64,000 nt of DNA from CAVSWT01 sp963731745 (GCA_963731745.1 CAVSWT010000002.1:62001-126000); one strand, 5' to 3'; numbered from the stretch's first letter, positions 27,519 to 36,813 are shown. The notes: generated by a model from the sequence alone, not told the origin. Numbers and translations are program-made.

Positions 27519-28169
27519 CTAATTCTCCTTTTTATCAAAATTGGGATTGTAATTTGGATTAACCCAAACAATCAAAGAAGCAAATTCCATTGATTCGCTA
27601 TCGCCGTGTAAATAATTCTCAACTATATCACAAAATTGAAATCCTTGTTTCAATTGAAATCTTAAAACCGGATCATAAATATCTCCCCAAATTACTTTTA
27701 GGCAATAGGTATGAGGGTCCAATTTGTCCGAGTATAAATGATAATTTGGCAATCTGCCGGCGGCAATTATCCTTTTTAAATTAAGTCTGGTACACAGAGT
27801 TCTTCTTGCCTTATAAAGTTTCTGTCCGATTCCCTTTTTCCTGTAATCGGGGTCCACGCAGACTTCTGCACCATATAAAGTTTTTCCATTAGGATTATGG
27901 GTGGAAAAAAAACCTCTTCCTGTAATGTCTATCCAATTATGAACCGGCCCATATTCATCCCACATTATGATAAATGAACTTGAAGTGCCTACAATCTTTG
28001 CATCTAAATCAGCGACGAATTGGCCTTCCGCAAAAACCTTTAGGTGATTTTCTAATTGCTCATTCGACCATGGTTTGATATCAGGATAAACTTTCTTTTG
28101 TAGTTCTCTAATATCATCAAAATGAGCAGGGGTAGTATTTCTAATAATTACTTCCGATTCAATTTTCAT
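27519..28169 (-). CDS. GNAT N-acetyltransferase paired with a carbon-nitrogen hydrolase
   Basis: 216 residues. The acetyl-CoA-binding loop is in A-E-V-C-V-D-P-D-Y-R-K-K-G-I-G-Q-K-L-Y-K-A-R-R. The opening I-R-N-T-T-P-A-H-F-D-D-I-R-E-L-Q-K-K-V-Y-P and the H-N-W-I-D-I-T-G-R-G region match the N-terminal half of the bifunctional GNAT/carbon-nitrogen-hydrolase proteins of Bacteroidota. Here a TAG stop separates the domains and the hydrolase ATG follows at once, so this is an operon or a recently split fusion. The substrate is unknown. Confidence 0.85.
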   Translation of the reverse strand: MKIESEVIIRNTTPAHFDDIRELQKKVYPDIKPWSNEQLENHLKVFAEGQFVADLDAKIVGTSSSFIIMWDEYGPVHNWIDITGRGFFSTHNPNGKTLYGAEVCVDPDYRKKGIGQKLYKARRTLCTRLNLKRIIAAGRLPNYHLYSDKLDPHTYCLKVIWGDIYDPVLRFQLKQGFQFCDIVENYLHGDSESMEFASLIVWVNPNYNPNFDKKEN

Positions 28170-28498
28170 ATAATTAATTTTGGGTTATTGATCTATTATA
28201 ATAAGAAAAAAATTGTTAAGTACAAGTAATTAAAGTAATAAATGATAATAAAATTCATACTTTATTTTATATTCGATCATTTATAAATATTAAAAGTAGT
28301 CGTTTAATTTTTTTAGGAAAAGAGCAAAAATCTATTTTGCCATTATTTATAGAAAGTTAATTACAAGTTAAAACCATAGAAAAATTATTATTTTAGCCTT
28401 ATTCTAAGAAATAAACTCAATTCACTATAAAATAATTGACTTATTTGATTAAAACATATAATTTTGTTTTCTTAAACTAAAAAAGATTTGAGGTTAAA
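28170..28498 (+). other. Gene-free stretch of 329 bases upstream of rplU
   Basis: Very A/T-rich divergent intergenic region between the GNAT gene (minus) and rplU (plus). It holds the rplU promoter near its right end. I see no structured leader for L21, no ORF and no convincing promoter for the GNAT gene. Confidence 0.5.
28436..28466 (+). promoter_or_regulatory. Promoter of rplU-rpmA
   Basis: TTGACT (28436-28441), 17 bases, then TAATTTTG (28459-28466), matching the TAnnTTTG -7 box of the Bacteroidota housekeeping sigma factor together with a -35-like box. Transcription would begin about 30 bases before the rplU ATG. Confidence 0.65.
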
Positions 28499-28807
28499 AT
28501 GTTCGCTGTTGTTGATATATTAGGACAACAATTCAAAGTTACAGAAAACACAAAATATTATGTCCCAAGATTGACAAACGATATTGATTCTGAGGTGACT
28601 TTTGAAAATGTATTAATTTTTGGTGATGATAAAACTACGAAAGTTGGAGTGCCAGGTGTAGAAGGAGTTACAGTTACAGCTAAAGTTTTAGAGCATGTTA
28701 AAGATGATAAAGTGATTGTCTTTAAAAAGAAACGAAGAACTGGTTATGATAAGAAGAATGGTCACAGGCAGCATTTAACAAGAATTGAAATTACCAAGAT
28801 AGGTTAA
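28499..28807 (+). CDS. rplU: 50S ribosomal protein L21
   Basis: 102 residues, the normal length. The start M-F-A-V-V-D-I-L-G-Q-Q-F-K-V and the basic C-terminal signature K-K-R-R-T-G-Y-D-K-K-N-G-H-R-Q-H-L-T identify bL21, a 23S rRNA-binding protein of the large subunit. rpmA follows after 15 bases, the near-universal L21-L27 pair. A GAGG box lies just before the ATG. Confidence 0.98.
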   Translation: MFAVVDILGQQFKVTENTKYYVPRLTNDIDSEVTFENVLIFGDDKTTKVGVPGVEGVTVTAKVLEHVKDDKVIVFKKKRRTGYDKKNGHRQHLTRIEITKIG

Positions 28808-28822
28808 TAAAGGAGATTATAA

Positions 28823-29080
28823 ATGGCTCATAAAAAAGGTCAAGGTTCATCCCGTAACGGACGCGATAGTAATGCCCAAAGATTGGGAGTTAAAAAATTC
28901 GGCGGTGAAAAAGTAATTGCCGGAAACATTTTGGTAAGACAAAGAGGAACAAAATTTCATCCAGGTGTTAATGTAAAAATTGGTGGAGATGATACTTTGT
29001 TTGCTGTTGCAGATGGTTTTGTAAAATTTGAAACCAAAAGAGGTGATAGGCAATATATTAGTGTTTATCCAAATGTTTAA
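28823..29080 (+). CDS. rpmA: 50S ribosomal protein L27
   Basis: 85 residues. M-A-H-K-K-G-Q-G-S-S-R-N-G-R-D-S and L-G-V-K-K-F-G-G-E are diagnostic of bL27, whose N-terminal tail reaches the peptidyl-transferase centre. The protein starts directly with A-H-K-K-G and lacks the cleavable N-terminal extension found in Firmicutes. A GGAG ribosome site precedes it. It is followed by a long inverted repeat that separates it from the convergent mdh gene. Confidence 0.98.
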   Translation: MAHKKGQGSSRNGRDSNAQRLGVKKFGGEKVIAGNILVRQRGTKFHPGVNVKIGGDDTLFAVADGFVKFETKRGDRQYISVYPNV

Positions 29081-29086
29081 TTTTTA

Positions 29087-29143
29087 GTTCAAGTGTAAGT
29101 TCAAGTTTAGACAATGTTTTAAATCTTGAACTTACTCTTGAAC
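29087..29143. terminator. Long inverted repeat between convergent rpmA and mdh
   Basis: Two 19-base arms (29087-29105 and 29125-29143) are complementary except for one T-T mismatch, with a 19-base loop. Each arm itself contains GTTCAAG twice or its complement. It lies exactly between two converging genes and is preceded by TTTTT on the left, so a bidirectional terminator is likely. A repeat-family copy is an alternative. Confidence 0.6.
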
Positions 29144-29163
29144 ATGAACTTTATAATTCTACT

Positions 29164-30129
29164 TTACAATCCTAACCTTTCCATATCCGCAACTAATTTT
29201 TTCACTGCATCAATTGAATTATCCAGAGCTTTTTGTTCTTCATCGTCGAGAGATAGCTCCAAAACTTTTTCTACGCCATTAGCGCCTAACACAGCTGGAA
29301 CCCCAACATAATAGCCATCAACTCCAAACTCACCATTCAGGAAGGCACAAGCCGGCAACACTCTTTTTTCATCCCGCAATATAGCTTCTGCCATTGTAAT
29401 AGCTGCCGATGCAGGAGAATAAAAAGCAGAGCCAGTTTTTAATAATTTTACTACTTCACCGCCAGCCATTTTTGTCCTCTGCACCATTTGATCCATTATC
29501 TCTTTGGCTTTTGATTTATCTTTATGTTTTCTTTCCAGCAATTCCATAACCGGAATTCCATTTACATTTGCGTATCTAATTAGCGGAACCATCGTATCGC
29601 CGTGACCTCCTAAAACCATAGCATTCACATCTTTAACTGAAACACCTAACTCCCAGGCGATAAATGTGGCGAACCTTGATGAATCCAAAACGCCGGCTTG
29701 ACCTAAAACTCGGTTTGGCGGAAATCCAGTCACATTTTTAAATAAGGTTACCATTGCATCAAGCGGATTTGAAATAATTATCACTACAGCGTTTGGAGCA
29801 TTTTCTTTTACAGCTTCAGCCACCGAGCGCATAATCTTTGCATTTGTTGTTAGTAAATCATCTCTGCTCATTCCTGGCTTTCTGGGAAGTCCAGCCGTGA
29901 TTATAATTAAGTCGGAATTATTAATATCTTTATAATCATTTGTCCCTGTAACCGAGATGTCAAATCCATCTATCCTTGATGCTTCAGCTATATCCAGAGT
30001 TTTACCTTGCGGCATATCTTCAACAATATCAAATAAAACTACGTCACCTAATCTTTTTAATGCGATTAATTGAACTAAAACGCCGCCGATTTGTCCTCCA
30101 CCAATTAATGCAATTTTTTTTCTTGACAT
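29164..30129 (-). CDS. mdh: Malate dehydrogenase (LDH-like MDH)
   Basis: 321 residues. NAD loop G-G-G-Q-I-G-G (10-16), substrate loop G-L-P-R-K-P-G-M-S-R-D-D-L (the first Arg marks malate rather than lactate specificity), catalytic Asp in V-L-D-S-S-R-F and His in G-G-H-G-D-T-M-V-P. It oxidises malate to oxaloacetate in the TCA cycle. A GGAG ribosome site precedes the ATG. A second, divergent paralog starts 145 bases away on the other strand. Which of the two carries the main TCA flux is unknown; this one looks the more standard. Confidence 0.93.
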   Translation of the reverse strand: MSRKKIALIGGGQIGGVLVQLIALKRLGDVVLFDIVEDMPQGKTLDIAEASRIDGFDISVTGTNDYKDINNSDLIIITAGLPRKPGMSRDDLLTTNAKIMRSVAEAVKENAPNAVVIIISNPLDAMVTLFKNVTGFPPNRVLGQAGVLDSSRFATFIAWELGVSVKDVNAMVLGGHGDTMVPLIRYANVNGIPVMELLERKHKDKSKAKEIMDQMVQRTKMAGGEVVKLLKTGSAFYSPASAAITMAEAILRDEKRVLPACAFLNGEFGVDGYYVGVPAVLGANGVEKVLELSLDDEEQKALDNSIDAVKKLVADMERLGL

Positions 30130-30180
30130 TTTTTTCTCCTAATGATTTTTAAATATTTTATAAATATTATAAACTTTTTT

Positions 30181-30211
30181 TAAAAATACTGATGTAGATT
30201 TCTATTTGCAA
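30181..30211 (-). promoter_or_regulatory. Possible promoter of mdh
   Basis: On the minus strand TTGCAA, 17 bases, TATTTTTA: seven of eight positions agree with TAnnTTTG and the first three of the -35 box agree. Start of transcription would be about 45 bases upstream of the mdh ATG. Confidence 0.4.
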
Positions 30212-30274
30212 AAAATAATTTCAATAAACTTTTGTATTTTGGTAACAATTATATTCTTTAAATAAAAAACAACT

Positions 30275-31210
30275 ATGAAAAAAATCACTATAGTAGGGGC
30301 CGGGAATGTTGGAGCTTCAGCTGCGCAGAGAATTGCTGAAAAACAGCTTTCGGAAGAAGTCGTTTTGATTGATGTTTTGGAAGGAATTCCCCAGGGTAAA
30401 GCGTTGGATATTTGGGAAAGCAGTCCGATAGAATTATTTGATTCGAAAGTTTTTGGAACGAATGATTATAAAGAGACTTCAAACTCTGGTATAGTTATAA
30501 TTACCGCAGGTTTGCCTAGAAAACCCGGTATGTCCCGCGACGATCTTTTAGCTACGAATGCTAAGATTGTTAAAAATGTGACTGAAAAAATAATTGAATT
30601 TTCTCCTCAAACTATAATCATTTTAGTTTCAAATCCTTTGGATGCAATGGCTTATGTATCGTTAAAAGTTAGTGGATTTGAAAGGCATCGGGTAATCGGG
30701 ATGGCCGGAATTCTAGATAGTTCAAGATTTAGATTATTTATAGCTGAAGAACTAAATATTTCTGTAAATGATATAAACGCTATGGTTCTTGGAGGCCATG
30801 GAGATTCAATGGTTCCATTAATTAGATATTCATCTGTAAATGGAATTCCGTTAACTGAATTGCTGCATGAAGACCAGATTGAAAAATTGATTGCCCGTAC
30901 TAAAAATGGTGGTATCGAAATAGTGAATCATTTAAAAACCGGAAGTGCATATTATTCTCCTTCTTCAGCAGCGGTTGAAATGGTGGAAGCCATTGTAAAA
31001 AATAAAAATAGAATTTTACCTTGTTCTGCCTGGCTGGAAGGGGAGTATGGGCTGGATAAAGTATTTTGCGGTGTTCCTGTAAAATTAAGCAGTATAGGTA
31101 TTGAACAAATTTTGGAATTGAAATTAAAAAACGAGGAGATAAATCTATTAAAAAAATCTGCGGATGGGGTTAAAACTAGTATAAAAAAAATAAATGAGTT
31201 ACTGTTCTAA
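30275..31210 (+). CDS. Second malate dehydrogenase paralog
   Basis: 311 residues, same family as the divergent gene at 29164: NAD loop G-A-G-N-V-G-A, loop G-L-P-R-K-P-G-M-S-R-D-D-L-L identical to its neighbour, catalytic Asp in I-L-D-S-S-R-F, His in G-G-H-G-D-S-M-V-P. All catalytic residues are kept, so it is probably active. It lacks about 10 residues in the middle (L-L-H-E-D-Q-I-E-K-L region) compared with the paralog. Its 3' end overlaps the 3' end of the convergent anti-sigma-type gene by 12 bases. Confidence 0.88.
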   Translation: MKKITIVGAGNVGASAAQRIAEKQLSEEVVLIDVLEGIPQGKALDIWESSPIELFDSKVFGTNDYKETSNSGIVIITAGLPRKPGMSRDDLLATNAKIVKNVTEKIIEFSPQTIIILVSNPLDAMAYVSLKVSGFERHRVIGMAGILDSSRFRLFIAEELNISVNDINAMVLGGHGDSMVPLIRYSSVNGIPLTELLHEDQIEKLIARTKNGGIEIVNHLKTGSAYYSPSSAAVEMVEAIVKNKNRILPCSAWLEGEYGLDKVFCGVPVKLSSIGIEQILELKLKNEEINLLKKSADGVKTSIKKINELLF

Positions 31211-31615
31211 TTTTAACTTGAGTATCGTTTCAGTCCCTTCAGGTGTTAAATTGTAATCCAACTCGTCCATATATGTTCTCATCAGATAAAGTCCGCGTCC
31301 TGAATCTTTTAGCAAATTTTCAGGTTCCGTTGGGTCCGGAACTGCTTTTGGGTCAAATCCTTTTCCTTCATCTTTAACTGTAATTTGTAAAAATCCATTT
31401 ATAACATCTGCATCAATTTTAACAAGCTTTAGCTTGACGTTTTTATTTGCATGTATGATTGCGTTTGTGGTGGCTTCTGTAACGGCTAACATAATCCCTG
31501 TTATTCTCTCATCGCCTATGTTTAACTCTTTACAAAAATAATTTATAAATTCTTCAACGGTAATTAAATTTTTGGGATCGCTTTCAATTTCGAGGTGATA
31601 ATGTTGTGCTGCCAA
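31199..31615 (-). CDS. RsbW-like anti-sigma-factor type ATP-binding protein
   Basis: 138 residues, a single GHKL ATPase domain (HATPase_c_2): N-box E-A-T-T-N-A-I-I-H-A-N, G1 D-E-G-K-G-F-D, G2 G-R-G-L-Y-L-M-R. Stand-alone proteins of this size act as serine kinases in partner-switching (RsbW/SpoIIAB type), binding a sigma factor or anti-anti-sigma protein. No STAS-domain partner or sigma gene is nearby, so the target is unknown. It might be transcribed from the gene upstream on the same strand, 52 bases away. Confidence 0.88.
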   Translation of the reverse strand: MAAQHYHLEIESDPKNLITVEEFINYFCKELNIGDERITGIMLAVTEATTNAIIHANKNVKLKLVKIDADVINGFLQITVKDEGKGFDPKAVPDPTEPENLLKDSGRGLYLMRTYMDELDYNLTPEGTETILKLKLEQ

Positions 31616-31667
31616 GATTTACCTAAATTTTTAATGTGAAAATAATAAAAAAATCTTTTTATTCAAT

Positions 31668-33704
31668 TTAAAAGTTCCAATTCATTTCAAAATTAAAATT
31701 AGCCATCTCATGGTTGGAATTTCCATTTCCCGTTATAAATTCATACCAACCATAAAAATTTAATGACAATGAGTTTCTGATATATAAATTTATTTCTGCA
31801 ACCGGCCCCAAACTGAGGTAAGTTGAAGCGAGAATTTTTTGCCTGCCACTAAAATTATAAGTATTAATTGAAAAATACCTTATTCCTGCTGAAAATAAAA
31901 CTTCTTTTATTTGTAAAGCCAATTTTGGTTCTGTATAAATTTCACTTAAATATCTGTTAGGATGCGTAGAAAAAGCTTTCCATTGTAAATCACCTTGTTC
32001 GGAAAGCTTAACGTAGCCATATAATCTCAGTGCAAAATTTTTAGTCAATTTGATAGTAGACGAATCAAGTGCAGAAAACTGCCTAAATGAATAACTATGA
32101 AAGTTAGGATTTAATTCTTCAAAATCATAAACATTATAATTAGCTGAAACTTCAAAAGAATTGTAAGAACTGAAATTTTTGCCGATATAACTTCCGCCTG
32201 AACTTAATCTTAAAATTCTATTGATATTATTATTTGAACTTTTTTCTGAGAAAATATAAACAGTATGATTTATTGTCCCTTCCAAACTAACGAAAGCTTC
32301 GAAGAATGGATTTAGCAATTTGGAATACTTAAGCCTTAAAATTGAAAGCACTTCATCACGGTCATCAAAATTAAGTTCGCTGGGAGTATCATAGACTAAT
32401 TTATTTTGAAAAAAACTAAAATACAATTTATCTGTTGGTGAAAATTTTAAATTACCGCCCAAAGTTAAAGATGCCCGTGCTGCGTTATTGTTTTTAGAGT
32501 TCTCGTCACGCTGTCTTTCTTCATAGAAAATATCCGTAACGCCATTAAAAGGCTTTGTTAAATGCTGTTCATCTCTACCCGAAAAAATCAATCTTAAAAA
32601 GCCATCAAAAAAATGACTAGTGTAAGCAGTTGTAGTTTCAAGTTCTAAATTCAGTTCATTTATTCTTGTATCAAAGATAGCTTTATTATTTGCAACCAAA
32701 CGGTAACGAGTATCTCTGTCAATATTTCTGTAGGCTATTCTTCCAGTAATGTCCAGCACAAAAGTGCTTAGAAAATTTGAATGCCTAAATCTATCCTGCA
32801 GTAAATAGTTAGATTCTGTTCTGCTCTGAATATTATTCGAAATATTAAAGCTCTTCGAAGTTACGGAATCAGCCTGGAAATAAAAATCTTTTTTATTTAA
32901 AGAATAATTTACGCGCACCTGGTTGTTCACTTCTGGAGTAAAATTATTTGTAAAGCGAAAATCAAAATATCGCAGTGCATTTTTTCGAGGTGAAATATCT
33001 TCATTTCTGAATTTGAATTCCGAAAAAATATTGAAGTCGGAAATATGCAGCGAATCTAAAACAGCTTCAGTCCCATACAATGCGCCATAATCATTTTGTC
33101 CAATTTGACGATTATTCATATATCCAGCATACGGTGTAATAATCAATCTGTCTAAAGGATGAATTTCACTAAACAATGCAGTGTTAGAAACAGAAGCAGA
33201 ATTTATTTCAATCTTTCTGCTGTCAGATAAAATATTATTATGGACCATCAAGCCCAAATGGAAAAGCCTGTTAAATTTATAGGCTGAAGAAAATGAAAAT
33301 GATTGTTCGTCACGAATACTTTTTTCAGAAGAATTAACGAATGATGAATTATATCCTTCCGAAAATTTCAAATCAACTTTATCAAATTGTTTGTTATATA
33401 AAAAAATAGTTTGAAGAGAATAGGTATTTAATTGCTTGTTTAATCTCGTAGAAAGTAAATTAAATGGATTTTTAGCACTGATGAATTCAAGACTGTCAGT
33501 AGTGGTCTGACAATATGCTGCAACATTGAATACTAAAAAAATAAGCAAAATAAATTTAAATGCTGGAAATGATATTTGATTCAAAGAATTTTTTTTTAAT
33601 ACTGAGTTGAAAAAGAAAAATTTAAATAAAATCTGAAAAACATTTCTCCCTTTAGTTGAAATGAAATCTAGAGTATTCAAGCTAGATTTTTCAACAGCTA
33701 TCAA
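31668..33704 (-). CDS. Hypothetical outer-membrane beta-barrel protein
   Basis: 678 residues, family not recognised. After an atypical N-terminal extension of about 45 residues there is a clear signal peptide (F-K-F-I-L-L-I-F-L-V-F-N-V-A-A-Y-C-Q), so the true start may be an internal TTG just before it (L-N-Q-I-S-F-P). The rest is rich in alternating polar/aromatic strands (for example F-N-I-F-S-E-F-K-F-R-N-E-D) and ends in N-F-E-M-N-W-N-F with the terminal Phe of barrel proteins. The FN3 lipoprotein gene lies 43 bases upstream on the same strand, suggesting co-expression of two surface components. Confidence 0.68.
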   Translation of the reverse strand: MIAVEKSSLNTLDFISTKGRNVFQILFKFFFFNSVLKKNSLNQISFPAFKFILLIFLVFNVAAYCQTTTDSLEFISAKNPFNLLSTRLNKQLNTYSLQTIFLYNKQFDKVDLKFSEGYNSSFVNSSEKSIRDEQSFSFSSAYKFNRLFHLGLMVHNNILSDSRKIEINSASVSNTALFSEIHPLDRLIITPYAGYMNNRQIGQNDYGALYGTEAVLDSLHISDFNIFSEFKFRNEDISPRKNALRYFDFRFTNNFTPEVNNQVRVNYSLNKKDFYFQADSVTSKSFNISNNIQSRTESNYLLQDRFRHSNFLSTFVLDITGRIAYRNIDRDTRYRLVANNKAIFDTRINELNLELETTTAYTSHFFDGFLRLIFSGRDEQHLTKPFNGVTDIFYEERQRDENSKNNNAARASLTLGGNLKFSPTDKLYFSFFQNKLVYDTPSELNFDDRDEVLSILRLKYSKLLNPFFEAFVSLEGTINHTVYIFSEKSSNNNINRILRLSSGGSYIGKNFSSYNSFEVSANYNVYDFEELNPNFHSYSFRQFSALDSSTIKLTKNFALRLYGYVKLSEQGDLQWKAFSTHPNRYLSEIYTEPKLALQIKEVLFSAGIRYFSINTYNFSGRQKILASTYLSLGPVAEINLYIRNSLSLNFYGWYEFITGNGNSNHEMANFNFEMNWNF

Positions 33705-33747
33705 AATCTTCCTCTATTCAAATTATTATTTTCTTTCGACTTTAAAT

Positions 33748-34716
33748 TTACTTAATCGTAAATTGATAGAGCTTTGAGATACTATTAGGTTCCGAATTGC
33801 TGGATGTATACAAAGCCACTCGCCAATAATATGTTTTGTTATTCTCTAAATATAATGGATCAAAAATAACACTAATATTTCCATTTGTAACATTTGAATC
33901 AAACTGTTTATCCCAGAACGTTCCAAAAAATTGATTGTCCTGAACAATTATTTCATACGTTGCGGGCACTGGAACAGCTTTAAGTTTAAATTCAGAGAAT
34001 CCGGATAATTCAGTTTTATTGGTTGGAAAAATAACTTCCGGTATTCCCACTATTTGATCACTAACCACTGAACTTTCTTCACTGGATAAACCCCCTTTGT
34101 CAATAGCTTTTATTTTATAATAGTATGGAGTATATAGATATAATTTATTGGTGTCCGTAAATTCTGGTTGAACTGAAGCAGCTATAAATGACGCGCTGTC
34201 TGCTGAAAAATTATTATCTGTTCCTCTATAAATATTATATTGTTCAATATCACTTTCAAAGTTTGCACGCCAATTTATGTACACTGAAAGTTTGTCTTCC
34301 CAATCTCTTGCACTTATATTTATAAAACGTGGTATATCTGGTTTATTGATATTTATAGGCTGTGCTGAAACAATTGAAGATGCTGAACTTTCTTTACCCC
34401 AAATATCAAGTGCAGTTATTTGATAAAAATAAGTGCTATCATAACTTAGTGTATCATCATAAAAGAAATTATTTTTTGTAAAGGAAATTTTGTAGAATGT
34501 TGTATCGTCGGTGCTGCGGTAAATATTATAGCCCTTAAAATCTGGTTCACTATTGTAAGTCCAGTCTAAAATAATTTCACCGTCGCCGGCAAAATAAACC
34601 GAAACTCCGGACGGAACAGCTGGTGGAATACCATCATCAGCATTAGAAATATTAGTTGGGCGTTCGCAGCCGTAGTAGAACAGTAATAGATAAAAAAGAA
34701 TAAATAAATTTTTCAT
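33748..34716 (-). CDS. FN3-domain lipoprotein
   Basis: 322 residues. N-terminal hydrophobic segment with a lipobox-like end (L-L-L-F-Y-Y-G-C, lipidated Cys about 17). Two fibronectin-III domains follow (about 30-120 and 125-225): P-P-A-V-P-S-G-V-S-V-Y ... D-W-T-Y-N-S-E-P-D-F-K-G-Y-N-I-Y-R-S and again W-R-A-N-F-E-S-D-I-E-Q-Y-N-I-Y-R-G. A third beta-rich module ends in Y-Y-W-R-V-A-L-Y-T. Surface or periplasmic adhesion or scaffold role is inferred only. It is followed by the barrel gene. Confidence 0.75.
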   Translation of the reverse strand: MKNLFILFYLLLFYYGCERPTNISNADDGIPPAVPSGVSVYFAGDGEIILDWTYNSEPDFKGYNIYRSTDDTTFYKISFTKNNFFYDDTLSYDSTYFYQITALDIWGKESSASSIVSAQPININKPDIPRFINISARDWEDKLSVYINWRANFESDIEQYNIYRGTDNNFSADSASFIAASVQPEFTDTNKLYLYTPYYYKIKAIDKGGLSSEESSVVSDQIVGIPEVIFPTNKTELSGFSEFKLKAVPVPATYEIIVQDNQFFGTFWDKQFDSNVTNGNISVIFDPLYLENNKTYYWRVALYTSSNSEPNSISKLYQFTIK

Positions 34717-34898
34717 ATAGAAATAATTTCAAATTATAAAATAAAATATATAGATTATAAAAGATTTAAAAGTTATAACTACATTTAATTTTGATTCCAA
34801 TTTTATAAATGCTTATCCATAATTATTATTTATAATGAATAGTTTAATGCTAAAAATTGGCACTGAATTCAATAATAATTAATTCGGTAATTACCTGA

Positions 34899-36713
34899 AT
34901 GAAGAAAGACAACTTTTCAGTTAAAGAAAACATAAAAGCTATGGGACTGGTTTTTGGGGATATTGGTACCAGTCCAATTTATACATTAACAATAATCTTC
35001 AGCTTAACTCTGCCAACTGCGCAAAACATGTTCGGAATTCTATCATTGATATTTTGGACAATGGTAATTCTTGTTACCATTGAGTACGCCTGGCTGGCAA
35101 TGACGTTGAGCACTAAAGGCGAGGGTGGAATTATTGTTCTTAAGGAAATACTTGCCAGGCTGGTAAAAAAGGGCCGCAAATATGCTTTTGTTACATTTCT
35201 GGGATACCTTGGAGTTTCTCTTCTTTTTGGCGATGGAGTAATTACACCTGCAATAAGTATCCTTTCTGCAGTTGAAGGTTTATCTTTAATTCCAGGAATA
35301 GCGGATATTTCAAGACAAACTATAATAATAATTACTGTTGTGATAACGATTTTATTATTTGCATTTCAGTTTAAAGGCACCGATAAAGTATCGTCATTCT
35401 TTGGGCCAATTATGCTGCTATGGTTTATATCTTTATTCATTTTTGGTGGTATGTCACTTTTAGAAATGCCTAAAGTTTTGTTGGCGCTAAACCCATATTA
35501 CGCCGTAAGGTTTTTATTAAATCATGGTCTGGTTGGATTTTTTGTTCTGAGTGAAGTAATACTTTGTGCTACCGGAGGAGAAGCATTGTACGCGGATATG
35601 GGTCACATCGGAAGCAAGCCAATTAGACAAGCATGGTCATTTGTTTTTTTCGCTTTAGTGATAAATTATTTTGGACAAGGAGCATTTGTTCTTCATCATG
35701 AAACTAACAAATCTATTTTATTTGCTATGGTGAAAAACTTCTCTGAGTGGTTTTATATTCCTTTTTTGATATTGACTTTATTGGCTACCATTATCGCTTC
35801 ACAAGCAATGATCAGCGCCGTTATGTCGCTGGTATATCAAGGCATAACTACCAGAATTCTACCATTAATGAAAATTAAATACACTTCAACAGAGCTTAAA
35901 TCTCAAATATATATAGGGACTGTAAATTATGGATTGTTAATCGCTGTTTTGCTGATGATTTTTATTTTTAAGTCTTCAGATAATTTAGCTGCCGCATATG
36001 GTTTAGCAGTAACTGCGACAATGACAATAAGTGGACTTTTTATGATTTGGATTTTCAACATAAATAAACATTTTCTTAAAATGTCCGCAGCTATATTAGT
36101 CTTTATTGTTGATTTGCTTTTTTTAGTTGCAGTATTTAATAAAATTCCTTCTGGAGGTTATTGGTCAATTATAATAGCTTCAATTCCTTTGCTTGTAATT
36201 TATATTTGGCATAATGGTAAAAAAGCCGTTCGAAAAGTTTTAAGAGATTTGGAACTCGATACTTTTTTAACAAGCTACGAACAAATTTATGGATTAAATA
36301 AAAATATAGAAGGAACCGCTCTCTTCCTGGTGCAAAACATCAAAAGAGTTCCTGCATATATCACTCATTGCATTATAAAAGAGAACATTATTTATGAGAA
36401 GAATATTTTTATCTCTATCAAAATTTTAGACACTCCTTACGGAATAACTCATAAAAAAATCGAGAAGCTTGGAACCGGCCTTTCTGCAATAGAAGTAAAT
36501 GTTGGTTATATGGAGTACTTAATTTTATCAGACATTTTGAAGGAAGAAAATATCACTGAAAAAGTAATCTTTTATGGCGATGAAGAAATATTAACTGAAA
36601 AAATTCACTACAAAATATTTTCAGTTATGAAGAGAATTTCACCTCGGTTTGTAAAATTTTATGACTTCCCATATAATCGTCTTCACGGGGTAGTCACCAG
36701 ATTCGAATTATAA
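34899..36713 (+). CDS. kup: Kup-type potassium uptake protein
   Basis: 604 residues. The signature G-L-V-F-G-D-I-G-T-S-P-I-Y (17-29) and about 12 hydrophobic segments over residues 15-450, followed by a cytoplasmic C-terminal part, identify the KUP/HAK/KT family, which imports K+ with protons. G-D-G-V-I-T-P-A-I-S-I-L-S-A-V-E-G and E-A-L-Y-A-D-M-G-H are also conserved. No ribosome site or strong promoter is evident in the 182-base gap upstream. It is probably monocistronic. Confidence 0.94.
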   Translation: MKKDNFSVKENIKAMGLVFGDIGTSPIYTLTIIFSLTLPTAQNMFGILSLIFWTMVILVTIEYAWLAMTLSTKGEGGIIVLKEILARLVKKGRKYAFVTFLGYLGVSLLFGDGVITPAISILSAVEGLSLIPGIADISRQTIIIITVVITILLFAFQFKGTDKVSSFFGPIMLLWFISLFIFGGMSLLEMPKVLLALNPYYAVRFLLNHGLVGFFVLSEVILCATGGEALYADMGHIGSKPIRQAWSFVFFALVINYFGQGAFVLHHETNKSILFAMVKNFSEWFYIPFLILTLLATIIASQAMISAVMSLVYQGITTRILPLMKIKYTSTELKSQIYIGTVNYGLLIAVLLMIFIFKSSDNLAAAYGLAVTATMTISGLFMIWIFNINKHFLKMSAAILVFIVDLLFLVAVFNKIPSGGYWSIIIASIPLLVIYIWHNGKKAVRKVLRDLELDTFLTSYEQIYGLNKNIEGTALFLVQNIKRVPAYITHCIIKENIIYEKNIFISIKILDTPYGITHKKIEKLGTGLSAIEVNVGYMEYLILSDILKEENITEKVIFYGDEEILTEKIHYKIFSVMKRISPRFVKFYDFPYNRLHGVVTRFEL

Positions 36714-36782
36714 AATTGGAAAGTTCATATCTCCTAAAGTGAATTTTATTATGGATTAAAAAATCCATGAATGTTGTTTAAA

Positions 36783-36813
36783 TTGACAATAAACCTATTT
36801 TTGGATAACTTTG
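36783..36813 (+). promoter_or_regulatory. Promoter of the nuo operon
   Basis: TTGACA (36783-36788), 17 bases, TAACTTTG (36806-36813): a perfect match to TTGACA-N17-TAnnTTTG. The predicted start of transcription is about 20 bases before the nuoA ATG. Confidence 0.75.
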
